A DNA stretch of 64,000 nucleotides from Ectobius pallidus (Eukaryota; Arthropoda; Insecta; Blattodea; Ectobiidae), in assembly GCA_964059195.1 (NCBI GenBank), contig CAXKWD010000005.1, positions 92,207,882 through 92,271,881 of the forward strand, read 5' to 3'. Positions 32,999 to 44,345 of this stretch are shown in pieces (position 1 is the first letter of the stretch; each line of letters starts with the position of its first letter). A program made the translations under genes and the position numbers. The notes beneath the pieces are model-generated. The model was not told the origin of the DNA. It made no database searches and saw only the letters and a list, made by a program, of their open reading frames with translations.

Positions 32999-35918
32999 GT
33001 GAGATAATATTTTCTATCTGTCATTTACCAGCTACAAAAGTAAGTTTAATGTGAAAAAAATAACTAATGAAAACCATACGTTAACCTATAGCTAGATTTA
33101 TTTACCTAGAATGTGTTTCAGGGGATGTTGCTTTCATTCTTGGCTATTTCCAGTTGCTGTTTGTGGCTTCCCTGATTGTGGTTGGATGCACTAATGAAAA
33201 TTATTCATTAGCAGAAACCAGTTGTTGCATTATTGAACTTTTTCTTGTTTTTCTGAGTGAATCACATGTAATTAATTTTGTTGGCTTTCTCATAGATGCC
33301 AGTCTATTGAAGGTAAGGGAAAAAGCCAACAAAATCTGTAGCACAGGGAAAGATATTCCTTCACAAAACCTGAAAAAAATTACAGAATTCTGACAGAAGA
33401 TTTTCTGCTGACAAAAAGGTAACTTAATACATATTTGTTAAATCTGGTTTAGAATGGGTACAACAGCTTCAGAAACATGTTTTAGGTGAATAAACTTTAA
33501 AATAAAATTAAAATTATTCAACATTTCGGTTTAGAAAAATAATTTCTCTTAATACTTTCTTCACAGCCTTTGAAAAAATTTTCATCCAGCCAATATAACA
33601 TAGTAGAGATATGTCGGATGTTTATGACATGTCATATTTTTATCCTGACCTCCATTCTCTTCGCAAACACAAATTAAACATGAATTGCACATATGTTATC
33701 CTAATCGAACTGTGTTTATTTTGCAAATAAAGTCATATTTTTTTTATTTTCATGGTCTTGGTCATATTTCGGTCATATTTGTAATTTAACGTCATATTTC
33801 AGTTATAAATTCGGTAAAAGAGCACAATTATGCAGTATGTGCATTAAATTCTCGACTTAATTTTTTTCCGAAAAAGAGTCGCGAATATTTTGGTTTAGTG
33901 TAATTGAAATGTGAGGGAACAATAACAAGTAATAGCACAATTACTTCTTTCTCCTTGTTGTTAACAACGTCCAATAGACATGTTTTTAAAATATTTTCAG
34001 TTCATATTTGCGGTTGTACCTGGAAACATTAACAGATTAGAAATTCTTTAGAAGTAAAACGGTAAATCACCTGTAAAATTGTTTAAAAGTCTAATTGAAT
34101 TAATGTGATGTAATAATTTAGTGTCATTAAACGTTTTAAATTGGAACGTCTATTTTTAGAAAATATGTTCTTTTATGAGGCGATGTTTAGGATTTTTGGG
34201 TCATATTTAGTCATTTTAAGGTCATATTTCCCACTTTTTTAGGTCATAAACATCCAAACCGTTAGATTCTGATAGGTGATTACACAATTGCACGATGTGA
34301 CATATTTGAAGTATTGTTTTATTATTTTATTGTTCTAAAAATTTTGTGTCTGTCTGTGAACAGTCCTATTATGTGAGTGATAATAAGTGGAGTTGAATCA
34401 GGAATTTTTAAATGAAACTGAATGCTATTCACAGGCAACAGATGAGTAAAAGCCCTCATAACAGTAAGTTCTAGTCTGGTATTTTATTTCTGCAGTAGTC
34501 ACCCTGAATATATATTCATCCCATTGTAAGTAGCAGTGACGAAGCATGAGAGAGGAAGCTCTCCTTCATGTTCTTTAAGTCTGAAAAATATTGCATATTA
34601 GAAAGGCAATGTCTATTTTTACTGAAGAAAAAAAAAAAAACAAATCCATGCATTACATTAAGGGGAAAATAAAACACAAGGGGAGTAATAAAGTTTCTTC
34701 AGATTATTGCAACCACATAGCCAGGAGACGTTTAATAAGTTTATATTAAATTGTTGAATAAAAAACATGTTTCTTTTGGATTGAGAACTTAATTCACTGA
34801 GAGGTTGCATAGACTTGTCATTTACCTTTAATTTCAACTCTCTGCATATGGCACTATAAAATTTCTCAGTGACACACTTGCATTTTCTCCTACGTGTACT
34901 CTGCGGTTTCAACTCTTCCCGACAAACAGCTGACTTCATAACGGTTTGGCATTCTGAGCTTCATCGCTTCTTGAAGCCTCACTTCTGTCATAAAATCCTA
35001 CATCTTTTTCTGTTTTTACTTGACCTCAAAAGTCCTGGAAATACAAAGCTATCCTTATACACATTACAAAGCTACGTAGAGTTTCCGATTTAGTAAACAG
35101 CAAATTGTCACTAATAAATATTATTCATCAACAAGAGCATGTACAGTTGAGAGACAGCACAAGTTACAACAATTAGACCTACATTCTTATACTGTTGTAT
35201 ATTTCATTGTGCTAAATTAACATGTCTTAGAGCCCAGCGTAGTACATAAAGTATTTTGAAGGTTTTAACAAGATACTGCAGGAAAAGATGAGCTGGAACA
35301 GGCTGGAGAAAGCTGTAAAATATAGGGTTGCTGCATAGTGAATAAAGGAGTTGGGGGTTAGCAACTTATTCTGATAAATGGGTTATAAATTCTTGCAAGA
35401 TATTCAGTTCTGAAACTGACAATTCCGCACTCTTTGGTGGTGGTGTGGATTTCAAAGTGAAGCAATAGTCTGGTGTGTCTGAGGAAGCAACGTGTAGTTG
35501 ATATCCATTTAGGAAAGATTTAAGTTTGAAAATGGTGCAGAAAAAAATAAGTGATTATTTCCATTAAGGTATATAACTGTCTTATTACTCATTTTAATTA
35601 TTAGTATACTTGTTTTTCTGATGAGCTTTAACACGTTATTTTGAACATATTAAATAATCCAAACAAATTGAAAATCTGAACCACCCTCAGTCCCAGTTAG
35701 TTTGGATACCTGACATTCCATTGAAATATAATTTTCTTTTAGAAATAATATTACCAAATTAACAAGAACAATATTAAACAAAGCTGTGCATATTTAAAAG
35801 GTAATTGGGGAAGCACTGCTTCCCGAGCTTTCATTGATGCCTTGCCACTGGTACATAGGAGTACATTCAAATACATCATTGTTTGTAATATTTACTACCA
35901 TTTCGCCTTTCTTTATAG
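32999..35918 (+). other. Intron (2.9 kb) of the fission regulator gene
   Basis: Bounded by GTGAGA and a CTTTCTTTATAG acceptor. Apart from the GTCATATTT-rich element (33614-34257) I see only AT-rich sequence; the open frames at 33154-33393 and 34658-35093 have no recognisable features and lack matching splice context. Confidence 0.75.
33614..34257. mobile_element. Probable hAT-type MITE with GTCATATTT subterminal array
   Basis: Left GGATGTTTATGACATGTCAT, right (inverted) AGGTCATAAACATCC. Both ends are dense in GGTCATATTT / GTCATATTT (at least eight occurrences: about 33640, 33727, 33767, 33779, 33800 and 34190-34240). No clean target duplication is visible and the superfamily is inferred from the layout. 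Confidence 0.6.
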
Positions 35919-36027
35919 AGATGCAGAAACATTTTCAAGAATCTTACGCAATATGGACACCAATACAAAAGTGACGACTCCAAGTGGTAATGAGGAAAAA
36001 CTTCATCTTGGAAACAGGATTCCATGA
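35919..36027 (+). CDS. Mitochondrial fission regulator family, last exon and stop
   Basis: The first base completes the Arg codon split across the intron; 36 codons to a TGA at 36025-36027 follow. RDAETFSRILRNM resembles the C-terminal DPAxLISEVLRRKF-type block of MTFR proteins. The tail (TKVTTPSGNEEKLHLGNRIP) is not conserved to my knowledge. Phase agreement with 32850-32998 and a good polypyrimidine acceptor support the exon. Confidence 0.75.
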
Positions 36028-39000
36028 AAGAATTTGTGACATTGCTTTAAGGTTCTAGTCTGCTAGCAGCTAGGTTCTGTGCAAAAGTTGTGATATACTT
36101 GTTTATGGTTTCTCACATAAATTTCATTATAAAAAGCTTTAACTGCAAAATTGAGATAACTGAGCTCAGAATTAACTAGTTAATTAATTTCGAGGACTGA
36201 GGACCTTGAAGTAGGATTTCGTATGATGGTATGCTTGGTACTGGATAAGATCTTTATTTTAATTGCCACCAACATTATCTTTGTGAATGTTGTAAAACTA
36301 ATCACTACCCGCCATGGTGCTTTGTTTCTTGTATTGGGCGAAGTTTTAAGTGCATGTGGTAAATAAGGCTTGCATTCTATAAAGCCAAATGTTAACAAAG
36401 TTAACACTAACACGTGTCTGTACTATTTGACACAGGTGCCATAATTAAAATAATATTGACTAGAAAATCAGAACAAGGATCTCAACATTTGTATAAGAAA
36501 TTAACGGAATAGGATTGAAGTCATAGGTTTTGCATGTGTATTGACAAATTCTAAATTTGGGGATATATTTCCATTTTTGTAGTGTTTGTATAAGGACAGC
36601 TTAATGATACAAATTAGCTTATACAATTATACCAGTCCCTTTTTGATGATTTATTCTCTAATATCTTTGAGGAGTTATTGATTCTCAGGAATGTATCATT
36701 TATTAATCTCAATGTGATATCAGAGGTTCTCTGTCTGGGAGGGTGTATAAATATTTTTGCATGGGTGTTATACAATTGTTTTCAATATACGGCTAGGTAT
36801 ATTTTTAAATACTATCCCATTTAGACACTTTTTGTACAAAAGTATTACGGATAACTGTTTTGACATTGTGGTCTTAGTTTGTAATAGGCTTGAACTTGTG
36901 AATTTTCATTTGCATTAAGAAAATGCAGCAAATCAATTATTGTTACTTCTTTGGGTAATTTATGTTTGTATCATTTTCCTTGTGACACTAACTTATTTTG
37001 ATACCATAATTTTTAACATGTTGGTATGGCTTAATTTAATGTTTATTATTATTTTTATGCCTACAGTTCAGTTTGTATTAAAATGATGATGACATTGCCT
37101 ACAGCTTCAGATTGTACTAATAATTGTAAGATTATTTTGGCTTCCATATTGTATTATCAATCAGATTGAAAAATATTGATTATGTGTGACTTGGTGAAAC
37201 ATTGTTTACTTGAATAAGCATACTGGAAGTTCTTTAAAAATAAACTTACAAAAGTTTCAGTTAAACAAAAATATCATATCTTCCCGTGTCTATAAACATG
37301 AATCATTTTCAAGATTTTGAGATCCTTGTTTATCGTGTTTTCAATTTTAATGTTATCTGTAAAGCAAAACTTTGTCCGATCCTGCTAAATACTGATATAA
37401 ATATTTTTCCATGGTAAAAAATGTAAATTTGTTATGTATTAAAACTAAGTGTTAAATGCTAAGCAGCACCAATTTCTCCCTATAAATACAAATGGGGTAT
37501 ACCAAAGTTACTGATTTTTCATTGAAACAAAACAGTGATCTTGAATTTTTACCATGAGTGACCCGTAGATGTTACAGTGTAATGTAATTGTCCTAATGAG
37601 AAAGTTGACAAAATCTACAAAATATTTGCTTGAAGCACATTGTTTTGGAATTGTGGAAAATAATGAGATTTGATTTTGCTTTATGCTTACTTGCTTACAA
37701 CAAAAAATCTCTGTGGGAAGAACTTTTTTTTTTATCTTTCACAGGAAGCAAAGAATAACTTTCTGTACTGTAAAGAAAATTGCACTCTTTTCTCATATAT
37801 CTGTGCATTGTATAATTCAGTACATACGGTAGGTATTTGAAGGAAAGTGTTGCATTTTGATTTTCAGAATGCAGAACTCCCTATATTTCCTCTAAAGACA
37901 AATGTTAAAATTCTTTTCCCAGAGGTTTGTAGCTAATCAATATCAAAATTTAGATTTTTCTAATTATTAATTGGCATGTGTGATTATTGTATGTACTGGT
38001 AGCTTATAAGATGTTCAATTAAGCAAAATTATATTTCTTTGGTATCAACTAATCATTAACATATCTCTTTAGAAAGACTAAAATTAAGGGAAGAACTATT
38101 CGTTCATAGAAAGAAAACATATTACTGTTACACTGTGTTGTGGAGTTACCATAATTTGTTATTGAAATGTCTGTCGTTTGGAATGATGAATTTTCCAGTG
38201 TGTTTATTTCATTTACAAAACACTAAAGAGTGTGAATGTAATGGCCAGAGTTAGTTTTGTTTCGTGAAAGTGCTCATAAATCTACAATTCAACAATAAAT
38301 TTCAAGAAAGACACTTGCATGTACTCCAGAGTATTTCTGCAGTAAGGAAGTTTTGTCATGTTTTAATGTAAGCCTGTTAGAAACTGTAGAATTCATAAAC
38401 ATTAGATTTTTAATACATCCTTTGTTCGTAAATCCAAGGCAGATATAATCTTTGTTGGTAAAATTTCTTAAACTGAAACCTCTGTATCTGTAACTTTCAT
38501 TACATCTTGGCATGTGAACTTCAAATAAATTTTTTCCCAAGGTGTGCAAACTACATATGTTCATGCATTTTACATATGATGTTTCATTATGTGATTATTT
38601 TTAATATTTTGGATTGGAAAGTTTAGGCCAAGATTATGTTGAATTAGTTATCTGCCTGGAGTGCACAGTTCTGATATAATTTTTAAAAACTAATGTAAAT
38701 TGCAGTAGCTCTAATTCTGAGGTAGAAGTGAATCTTGCAATGGCTGTAAGGTTAATAAAAAATACCATGGCACCTCATTATTGTATAGAGAATGCTATTT
38801 AAAACTACAGTGCCTTAGAATGTTGCTAATTAAATGAAATTAAATTGATGAAATTGTAGGAAAGATAATAATAAACATGAAGACATTAGAGATTCAAGCT
38901 TGTAATATTTTCTTGTGCTGCTTTCCCTCGTGATCCTTTTGGTTATCCTTCTCATATTTTTAATCAGCAGGCATGTTCGCTAATCATTCTCACATGTTAT

Positions 39001-39434
39001 CAACAATCCTCTACAAAGACATAAATATTTCCTACCTTTAACAGTTTCCGTATACAGTTGATATATGATTACAATGTTTTGCTGCCTCACAGTGAATATG
39101 AGAAAAAATCCATTCCATATTATATCAAATTTATTAATCCAAACAACAGATTTCACAAATGACCCTTTTGTAAATACAAAAACCCAAATACTTTTTCTCA
39201 TATGCAAAATCTCAAATTCCAGTTCCTAAATACTTTTTCCTTGAATTATCCTTTTCCCTAATTCCTTAATAATACCAGACTCATTCTGCTACAGCAATTT
39301 TTGTTATTTCTGTCTTATAAATTTTTCCATGGGTAAACACTTTCCAGGGAGTTCTTAAAATTAAAATTGTGATATGACTTTGAAAATCGTGTCCCAAAAT
39401 TTGTTGGTAAAATTACTTTTGTATTGGTTTATGT
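36028..39434 (+). other. Probable long 3' UTR and intergenic DNA downstream of the fission regulator gene
   Basis: AT-rich sequence without coding signal. Possible polyadenylation signals AATAAA occur at 37239-37244, 38294-38299 and 38524-38529, among others; which is used cannot be told. The reading frames here (for example 38289-38564 and 38980-39207, both minus) lack recognisable motifs. Confidence 0.5.
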
Positions 39435-40454
39435 CATTGGCGGCTCGCACATAATCAGTGCCTATTGCCAATAACTAACCCTGGTGGTGATGATTCAGAG
39501 AAACTGAAAGGCCTAGGCACTATAAATATCCTAAGGTGAGAATAAAGGTACGGTATTACATAGTTATTTTACTAACGATGCCCAACAACATGATTTTAAA
39601 CTCTTTGCAAAAATGAGACCCATAAGATTACTACAATTCAAAAAAATATATATGGTTTTCTGGTGTCAAATTAGTATTTTTTTCTCTTATTATTCTCCTG
39701 TGATGTCAATAGATATAATATGTAAGACTTGTGGCTTTCTCAGCGCTGATTATTAATAATGATTTTGTGGGCTATAAACCAAGTAAAGGGATATACATCT
39801 TCCAAGCTTTCGATCCCTGACATCTCTGCAGCCTTCCCTGAGCTTGGATCTTGTATATCCCTTTCCTCAGCTTATAGCCGGCAAAACCACTATTAATAGA
39901 TATAATAATCTGTAGAAACAAAAAATATATATCTTCGTTGTGTATTCATCAGTTTATATTATTATAATATAGATTTTGTTCTGATGTAAATGCAAAATTG
40001 AAAAGCAAACATGTATTTATTGCAGTCTGTACTGATAAATTGGGTAGTGTGCAGCCTCCCATCCAACTGGTTGTCACGACAAGTTGGATGGTGTATGAAG
40101 GCCTCTAGTAGTGCCCGGCACTGATTTCTATTAGAATTTGAAAGGAATAACTTCAGCATTGCATGCACAGCCCATTATATTTCTTATGGGACATAGTGCT
40201 GGGTACTATGACTGCCCCAAATATTTTATCCAGTCTCGTCAACCTAGTGACAACTTTACGAAATATTTCCATGTATTATTTTGCTTCTCTGGTGGGCACA
40301 GTAAATATGGAGTTGTCTTTTTTATTTTGTCTTGGTAGGCCGCCACTGGTTTATTTTGCTTCTCTATGGTTGGGGCACAGTAAATATGGAGTCTTTTTTT
40401 ATTTTGTCTTGGTAGTGCCATGGCACGGCGGCACTACCTCTTAGGCCGCCACTG
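39435..40454. mobile_element. Non-autonomous hAT element (1020 bp) with duplicated right end
   Basis: Left CATTGGCGGCTCGC, right (inverted) GGCCGCCACTG. Flanks GTTTATGT at 39427-39434 and GTTTATAT at 40455-40462 agree at seven of eight bases. The right terminal 100 bp occurs twice in tandem (TTTTGCTTCTCT ... GGCCGCCACTGG ending at about 40354 and again at 40454). The ends belong to the same CAGTGGCGGCTC family as the element at 17024. A foldback with hammerhead-like centre lies inside at 39740-39903. Confidence 0.8.
39740..39903 (-). repeat. Foldback repeat inside the hAT element
   Basis: Arms TTATTAATAATGATTTTGTG ... AAAGGGATATACATCTTCCA and the inverted copy ATATCCCTTTCCTCAGCTTA ... ACTATTAATAGA. 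The spacer, on the minus strand, reads CAGAGATGTCAGGGATCGAA followed by AGC, reminiscent of a degenerate hammerhead core. Confidence 0.6.
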
Positions 40455-40821
40455 GTTTATATACTGAAACTCTAAAACATACAAAGGCAAAATATACTGG
40501 GATTGTAATAAGCTCTGCCAAGAAAGAATGCAAGGCCTGGGTGATAACTACCCAAGCTGACATGAAAGTATTGTAGTAATGAAGCAACTAACAGATTTGC
40601 CAAATCTGCATCCACCAAACTGAAAAATAGCAGAGTAGCTGATGAACATCCTAAACTGCCTTCTGTTCATATACGCCATGAGTTATGGGATGTGCTGTCT
40701 GATGTTTTCAGTCAGCTTCCAGTAAAAGTAGAAAAACATTCAAGGCAGTGTAGGCAAGCCTGAAAAGAAGTGGTCCGTGAATAAATGACTGTATAGAGTA
40801 TACCAAATGAAGATTGCATCA

Positions 40822-40935
40822 TGGCCTTGGGCCAGCTCAGTTGGTGAGGGCATACGCGAAAGGTTTGTGATAAGTCCCAGAGTTAGAGGAATTTTACTCC
40901 TGACCTTTCTCATGGAAATTCTCATCCTATGTAGT
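40822..40935 (+). repeat. Possible tRNA-derived SINE fragment
   Basis: GGGCCAGCTCAGTTGGTGAG resembles a tRNA D-arm / RNA polymerase III A box. A weak B-box-like GTCCCAGAGTTAGAGG lies about 35 bases on. It is not a functional tRNA (no convincing cloverleaf or TPsiC GTTCGA). Confidence 0.4.
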
Positions 40936-40945
40936 TTGTACAATA

Positions 40946-41410
40946 CAGTAGAACCCCGATAATTCGAGCTAATTGGGGCTGAGGCTACCTCGAATTACAA
41001 AAAACTCGGATTATACGGGAATATCACTAAATCAATGGGTAAATCATAAATAAATATTTAATGTGCACAGTAATGTTTTAAAAAATACATAAAAGAAACA
41101 ATATAATAGGCCTACATAGGCCAACCTGTGTTACACCTGTAGCCTATGTATATTGGCAAACATTTAAAATAATTTCTGTGTATTATGAACGAAACCCTAA
41201 GTGGGACAGTTTTACCTGCATTTTTTTGTACATGGAAAAATTGAAAGAAAGCTAAAAATGTAACACATTCGGAAGTGCGTAAAACTTACATGCGGACACC
41301 GTATAAAAACGGGATTTTACTCTAGTTTTATGGAAAATTTTAATTTTCTTACCAGCTCGAATTACACGGAACCTCGAAATACCGGGGCTCGAATTACTGA
41401 GGCTCTACTA
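40946..41410. mobile_element. Tigger/pogo-like MITE (465 bp)
   Basis: Left CAGTAGAACCCCGATAATTC after TA; right GGCTCTACTA before TA, inverted. The CTCGAATTAC motifs in the interior are repeated near both ends. No transposase. Confidence 0.8.
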
Positions 41411-41473
41411 TATTTGTATTCCCATCTGCAACTATACATGATGAAAATTACTGAAGTAAAGAAAAAATAAAAT

Positions 41474-41615
41474 AATTATAATTTGAGTTGAACTTAGACA
41501 CTTATGCTTCACTTACCAACTTATTGGTAGAACATGTTTCAAGGACCCTTGTCCCCATCCTCGGCTATGTGTAAGTGAAGCATAAGTGTCTGAGTTCAAC
41601 TCAAATTATAATTAT
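41474..41615 (-). repeat. Foldback repeat with hammerhead-like centre
   Basis: Arms of about 43 bp (AATTATAATTTGAGTTGAAC ... GCTTCACTTAC at 41474-41516 and inverted at 41571-41615) enclose, on the minus strand, CCGAGGATGGGGAC, AAGG, GTCCTTGAAAC and TTCTACC. GGGGAC/GTCCTT can pair (with G-U pairs), and GAAAC follows, as in a hammerhead stem II and core. Confidence 0.75.
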
Positions 41616-42240
41616 TCTGTTATAGTTGCTTTACTGTTTATGTTCCATCATTTTTTTAAAGAAAAAATAGTTTGATTTTTTTGGTGTACCCTCAAAAGAT
41701 ACAAATGATAATTGTAGAAAACTCAATGGAGTTTTGAAAATGTCACCTTATGATGATAGACTATGTTTAGAGTAAAGACATGTATGAAGTTACAGCTACA
41801 TAAGCCGTACATAACTAGGGCTAAATGAATACAATCAGCTGCCCCAGGTTATAAATCAAGAATTTCTCCCCTTGCACAATGCTCACAGTTCGTTCACACA
41901 TGACAACACTGGTGCTATGCAATAATGAAGTTGTCAACAATACTGTTATGCCTGACTACATACATCTTTCACTCTAAAATAAAGAAAAGCAGAAAATGAT
42001 ACATGCATGCAGCTGGTATAATGCTCTTGGTGGCTGAAAAAGTATGTCTTGACACCTAAACTTAAGGCATTGACAGACTGGTAAGATTGTTGAATTGACT
42101 ACACCAGCTATGTTCTAGAGAGCTGCCCTGACGCCTTGCCTCAAGCCAGGGTACATGCAGCGACTGAACGGGGGTACGTGAATGATTGAGGTGTAATGGA
42201 GGATGCAATCACATAATGTGTTTTAGTCCTGGCGCTGTTC

Positions 42241-42740
42241 TTTCTGTTTTAAAATAAATGGGTGTGCTATTACAAGTGACAAAATATAGTATATTGCGAT
42301 ACAAGTGCTGTAAGCGGTGCATATGGATCGAGGAAAGAGTTTTTTCAATTTCCGAGATCCGTTATGCACTTACGGCACGAGTATTGCATGCTATTTTTTG
42401 CACGATGATTATTTATATCAAATATTATGTTTATACACTATTGAAGATGGATGTTATATTTCAGAAAGTAATTCGCATATGTTGGTTGTTATGGGGACCA
42501 AATATTTGTCCTGTTAAAGTCGCCACAAACTGGGGGGCCTTGTTTCCGGTCTTCCATAAAGGCTTGTATTATGGTGGTTTTACTTACGGCACTTGTGCTT
42601 TTTGTAATTTTTACCGCACGGAGATTTCTTTTGTTTTCATAGCAACCAGATTGCATGCGGGAATGTCAAGTTACGATCCACGGCAACAATATTCGTAAGT
42701 ACCACTAATTAGTTACGTTGGGCAAAAAATTTATTAAATA
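42241..42740 (-). repeat. Relative of the 17024 hAT element, reverse orientation
   Basis: In reverse complement, TAACTAATTAGTGGTACTTA, GTTGCCGTGGATCGTAACTT and GCACGATGATTATTTATATC match 17200-17930. It lacks the nested MITE present there. A 146-residue open frame over it (42258-42698) is probably chance, since it is not open in the related copy. Confidence 0.75.
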
Positions 42741-42780
42741 ATGTATTACATCTGAATAACGGTTGTATACAGGCTTTATA

Positions 42781-43457
42781 CAGGGTGTCTCAAAAAAATG
42801 TACTAACACTTTGAATGAATATAAAAACATTATTTATGAACATAGAGACAAGTTTAAAGGCTTAAATTACAGAAGAAACATATAATTAAAGAATCATGTT
42901 CGCAATGTTCAAATTGATGACCGTCATTGTCCAGACAAAGCTGGTGTCTCAAAAAAATGTACAAACACTTTGAATGAGTATAAAACATTATTTATCAACA
43001 TAGAGACAAGTTTAAAGGCTTGAATTACAGATATACAGATTACAGATTACACTACCATCGAGACGTAAGAGCTCACCTCCATGCAGCTTGTCCAAACACA
43101 CGGATTGGACGAAGGGGTAGCATTGAATACCCTGCGCATTCCCCAGATCTCACGCCAATGGACTTCTTTTTATGGGGATATCTCAAGGACAGAGTTTATC
43201 GCACAAAACCAAGAACAATTGATGCATTGAAATTGGAAATTGAAAGACAATGTCGCAAAATTCCAAATGAACTGTGTTGTGACGTTTGCGTTATCAGCTT
43301 TGTCTTGACAACGACGGTCATCGATTTGAACAATGCAAACATGATTCTTTAATTACATGTTTATTCTGTAATTCAAGCTTTTAAACTTGCCTCTATGTTC
43401 ATAAATAATGTTTTTATACTCATTCAAAGTGTTAGTACATTTTTTTGAGACACCCTG
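42781..43457 (+). mobile_element. Mariner-type deletion derivative, TA target duplication
   Basis: Left CAGGGTGTCTCAAAAAAATG after TA (42779-42780); right CATTTTTTTGAGACACCCTG before TA (43458-43459). The ends are inverted for about 150 bp, and a second partial copy of the left end lies at about 42940-43035. It keeps only the transposase C-terminus. Confidence 0.9.
43060..43351 (+). pseudogene. Mariner-type transposase C-terminal fragment
   Basis: Encodes RRGSIEYPAHSPDLTPMDFF then LWGYLKDRVY, the conserved third-acidic-residue region of insect DUF4817-class transposases, and KPRTIDALKLEIERQCRKIP after it. The first two catalytic Asp regions and the DNA-binding domain are missing through internal deletion of the element. 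Confidence 0.85.
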
Positions 43458-43559
43458 TAGTATACGCAACAAAGAACTAAATGTACATGAGAACTGAAAA
43501 CGAGAGTTGCACAGATAACCCCTCATTCAAAAATTGCACAGTATCTGTGGTTTCTTCAA

Positions 43560-43680
43560 GACAAACTAAATACCTTATAAGTTGACAGAGTATTTGAAAA
43601 TGGGGAGGAGGCTCCTTGAAACGCGTCATACCAAAATATGGTAAGTGAAGCAAAAAGTGTGTTTATGTCAACTCATATAG
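43560..43680 (+). repeat. Hammerhead-like cassette, short arms
   Basis: TTGAAAATGGGGAG, GAGG, CTCCTTGAAACGCGTCATAC, then CAAAATATGGTAAGTGAAGC and AAAAAGTGTG: the same order as the centres at 14 kb and 41.5 kb. Only a weak inverted flank (about 13 bp) can be seen. Confidence 0.6.
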
Positions 43681-44090
43681 TAAATTGCCGTATAAATTAT
43701 TTTTCTTTCAAACGTAATTGCCTTTCTATATCTTAATTTAACTGCAGAATAAAATATGCCAATGTATGCCATGAAAGGGATAGTAGATTTGAATTTCTTA
43801 TTTAGATAGGGCACATGGACTGCACCGCTATTTTGTAAACATTTCTTGATGAAGGAGCCATTGGTGAAAGACCGCACCTTTTGTGCTATAAATTATGTTT
43901 CACAACTCGCCCTCAGAGCATCCTTACAAGTGCAGTCACTAGTATCCTTTAAAATTAAATCGAAATAATCTGTACGTAAAAATAACAAGTGAGAATCATT
44001 TCATTGCACTGACATCTCCAACTTGAGTATGAATTGATGATTGAAATCTTTTTATTATTAGTTTCTAAAAGCTGATAATTGATTTTAATT

Positions 44091-44345
44091 TCAACACTTA
44101 AACATGAGCAATTGTTTAAGCTCCTGAACCATTTTAGTATGGTCATCTCCAATAATTGAATAATATTTACTGGAATGTTTATTTCTATAGTGATGCTCCA
44201 TTTTTTTTTTTCCCCCCAGAACTATAATACCACATATTAAGCATTTTCTTTTCTTGCCCGAATCACTGAAAAATAACTTCTTTTCCCAATCTAACTCCGG
44301 TCTAAGAGCCCCAGAACGTTTTTTGAATGTATTGCCTGCTCCCAC
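44091..44345 (-). pseudogene. Fragment with a C2H2/BED-like finger
   Basis: An 84-residue frame holds CLICG ... MEHHYRNKHSSKYY, a C-x2-C ... H-x4-H pattern as in BED-type fingers of hAT-related proteins, preceded by a basic stretch. No splice context or neighbouring catalytic domain is evident. It may be a transposase remnant or a piece of a host zinc-finger gene. Confidence 0.4.

Noticed and set aside
40822..40935. Possible functional tRNA gene
   Set aside because: Only the A-box/D-arm region is convincing; no cloverleaf, anticodon arm or good B box could be drawn, so it is listed only as a possible SINE.
42258..42698. 146-residue + frame
   Set aside because: It covers the reverse copy of a non-autonomous hAT element and is not open in the related copy at 17 kb.
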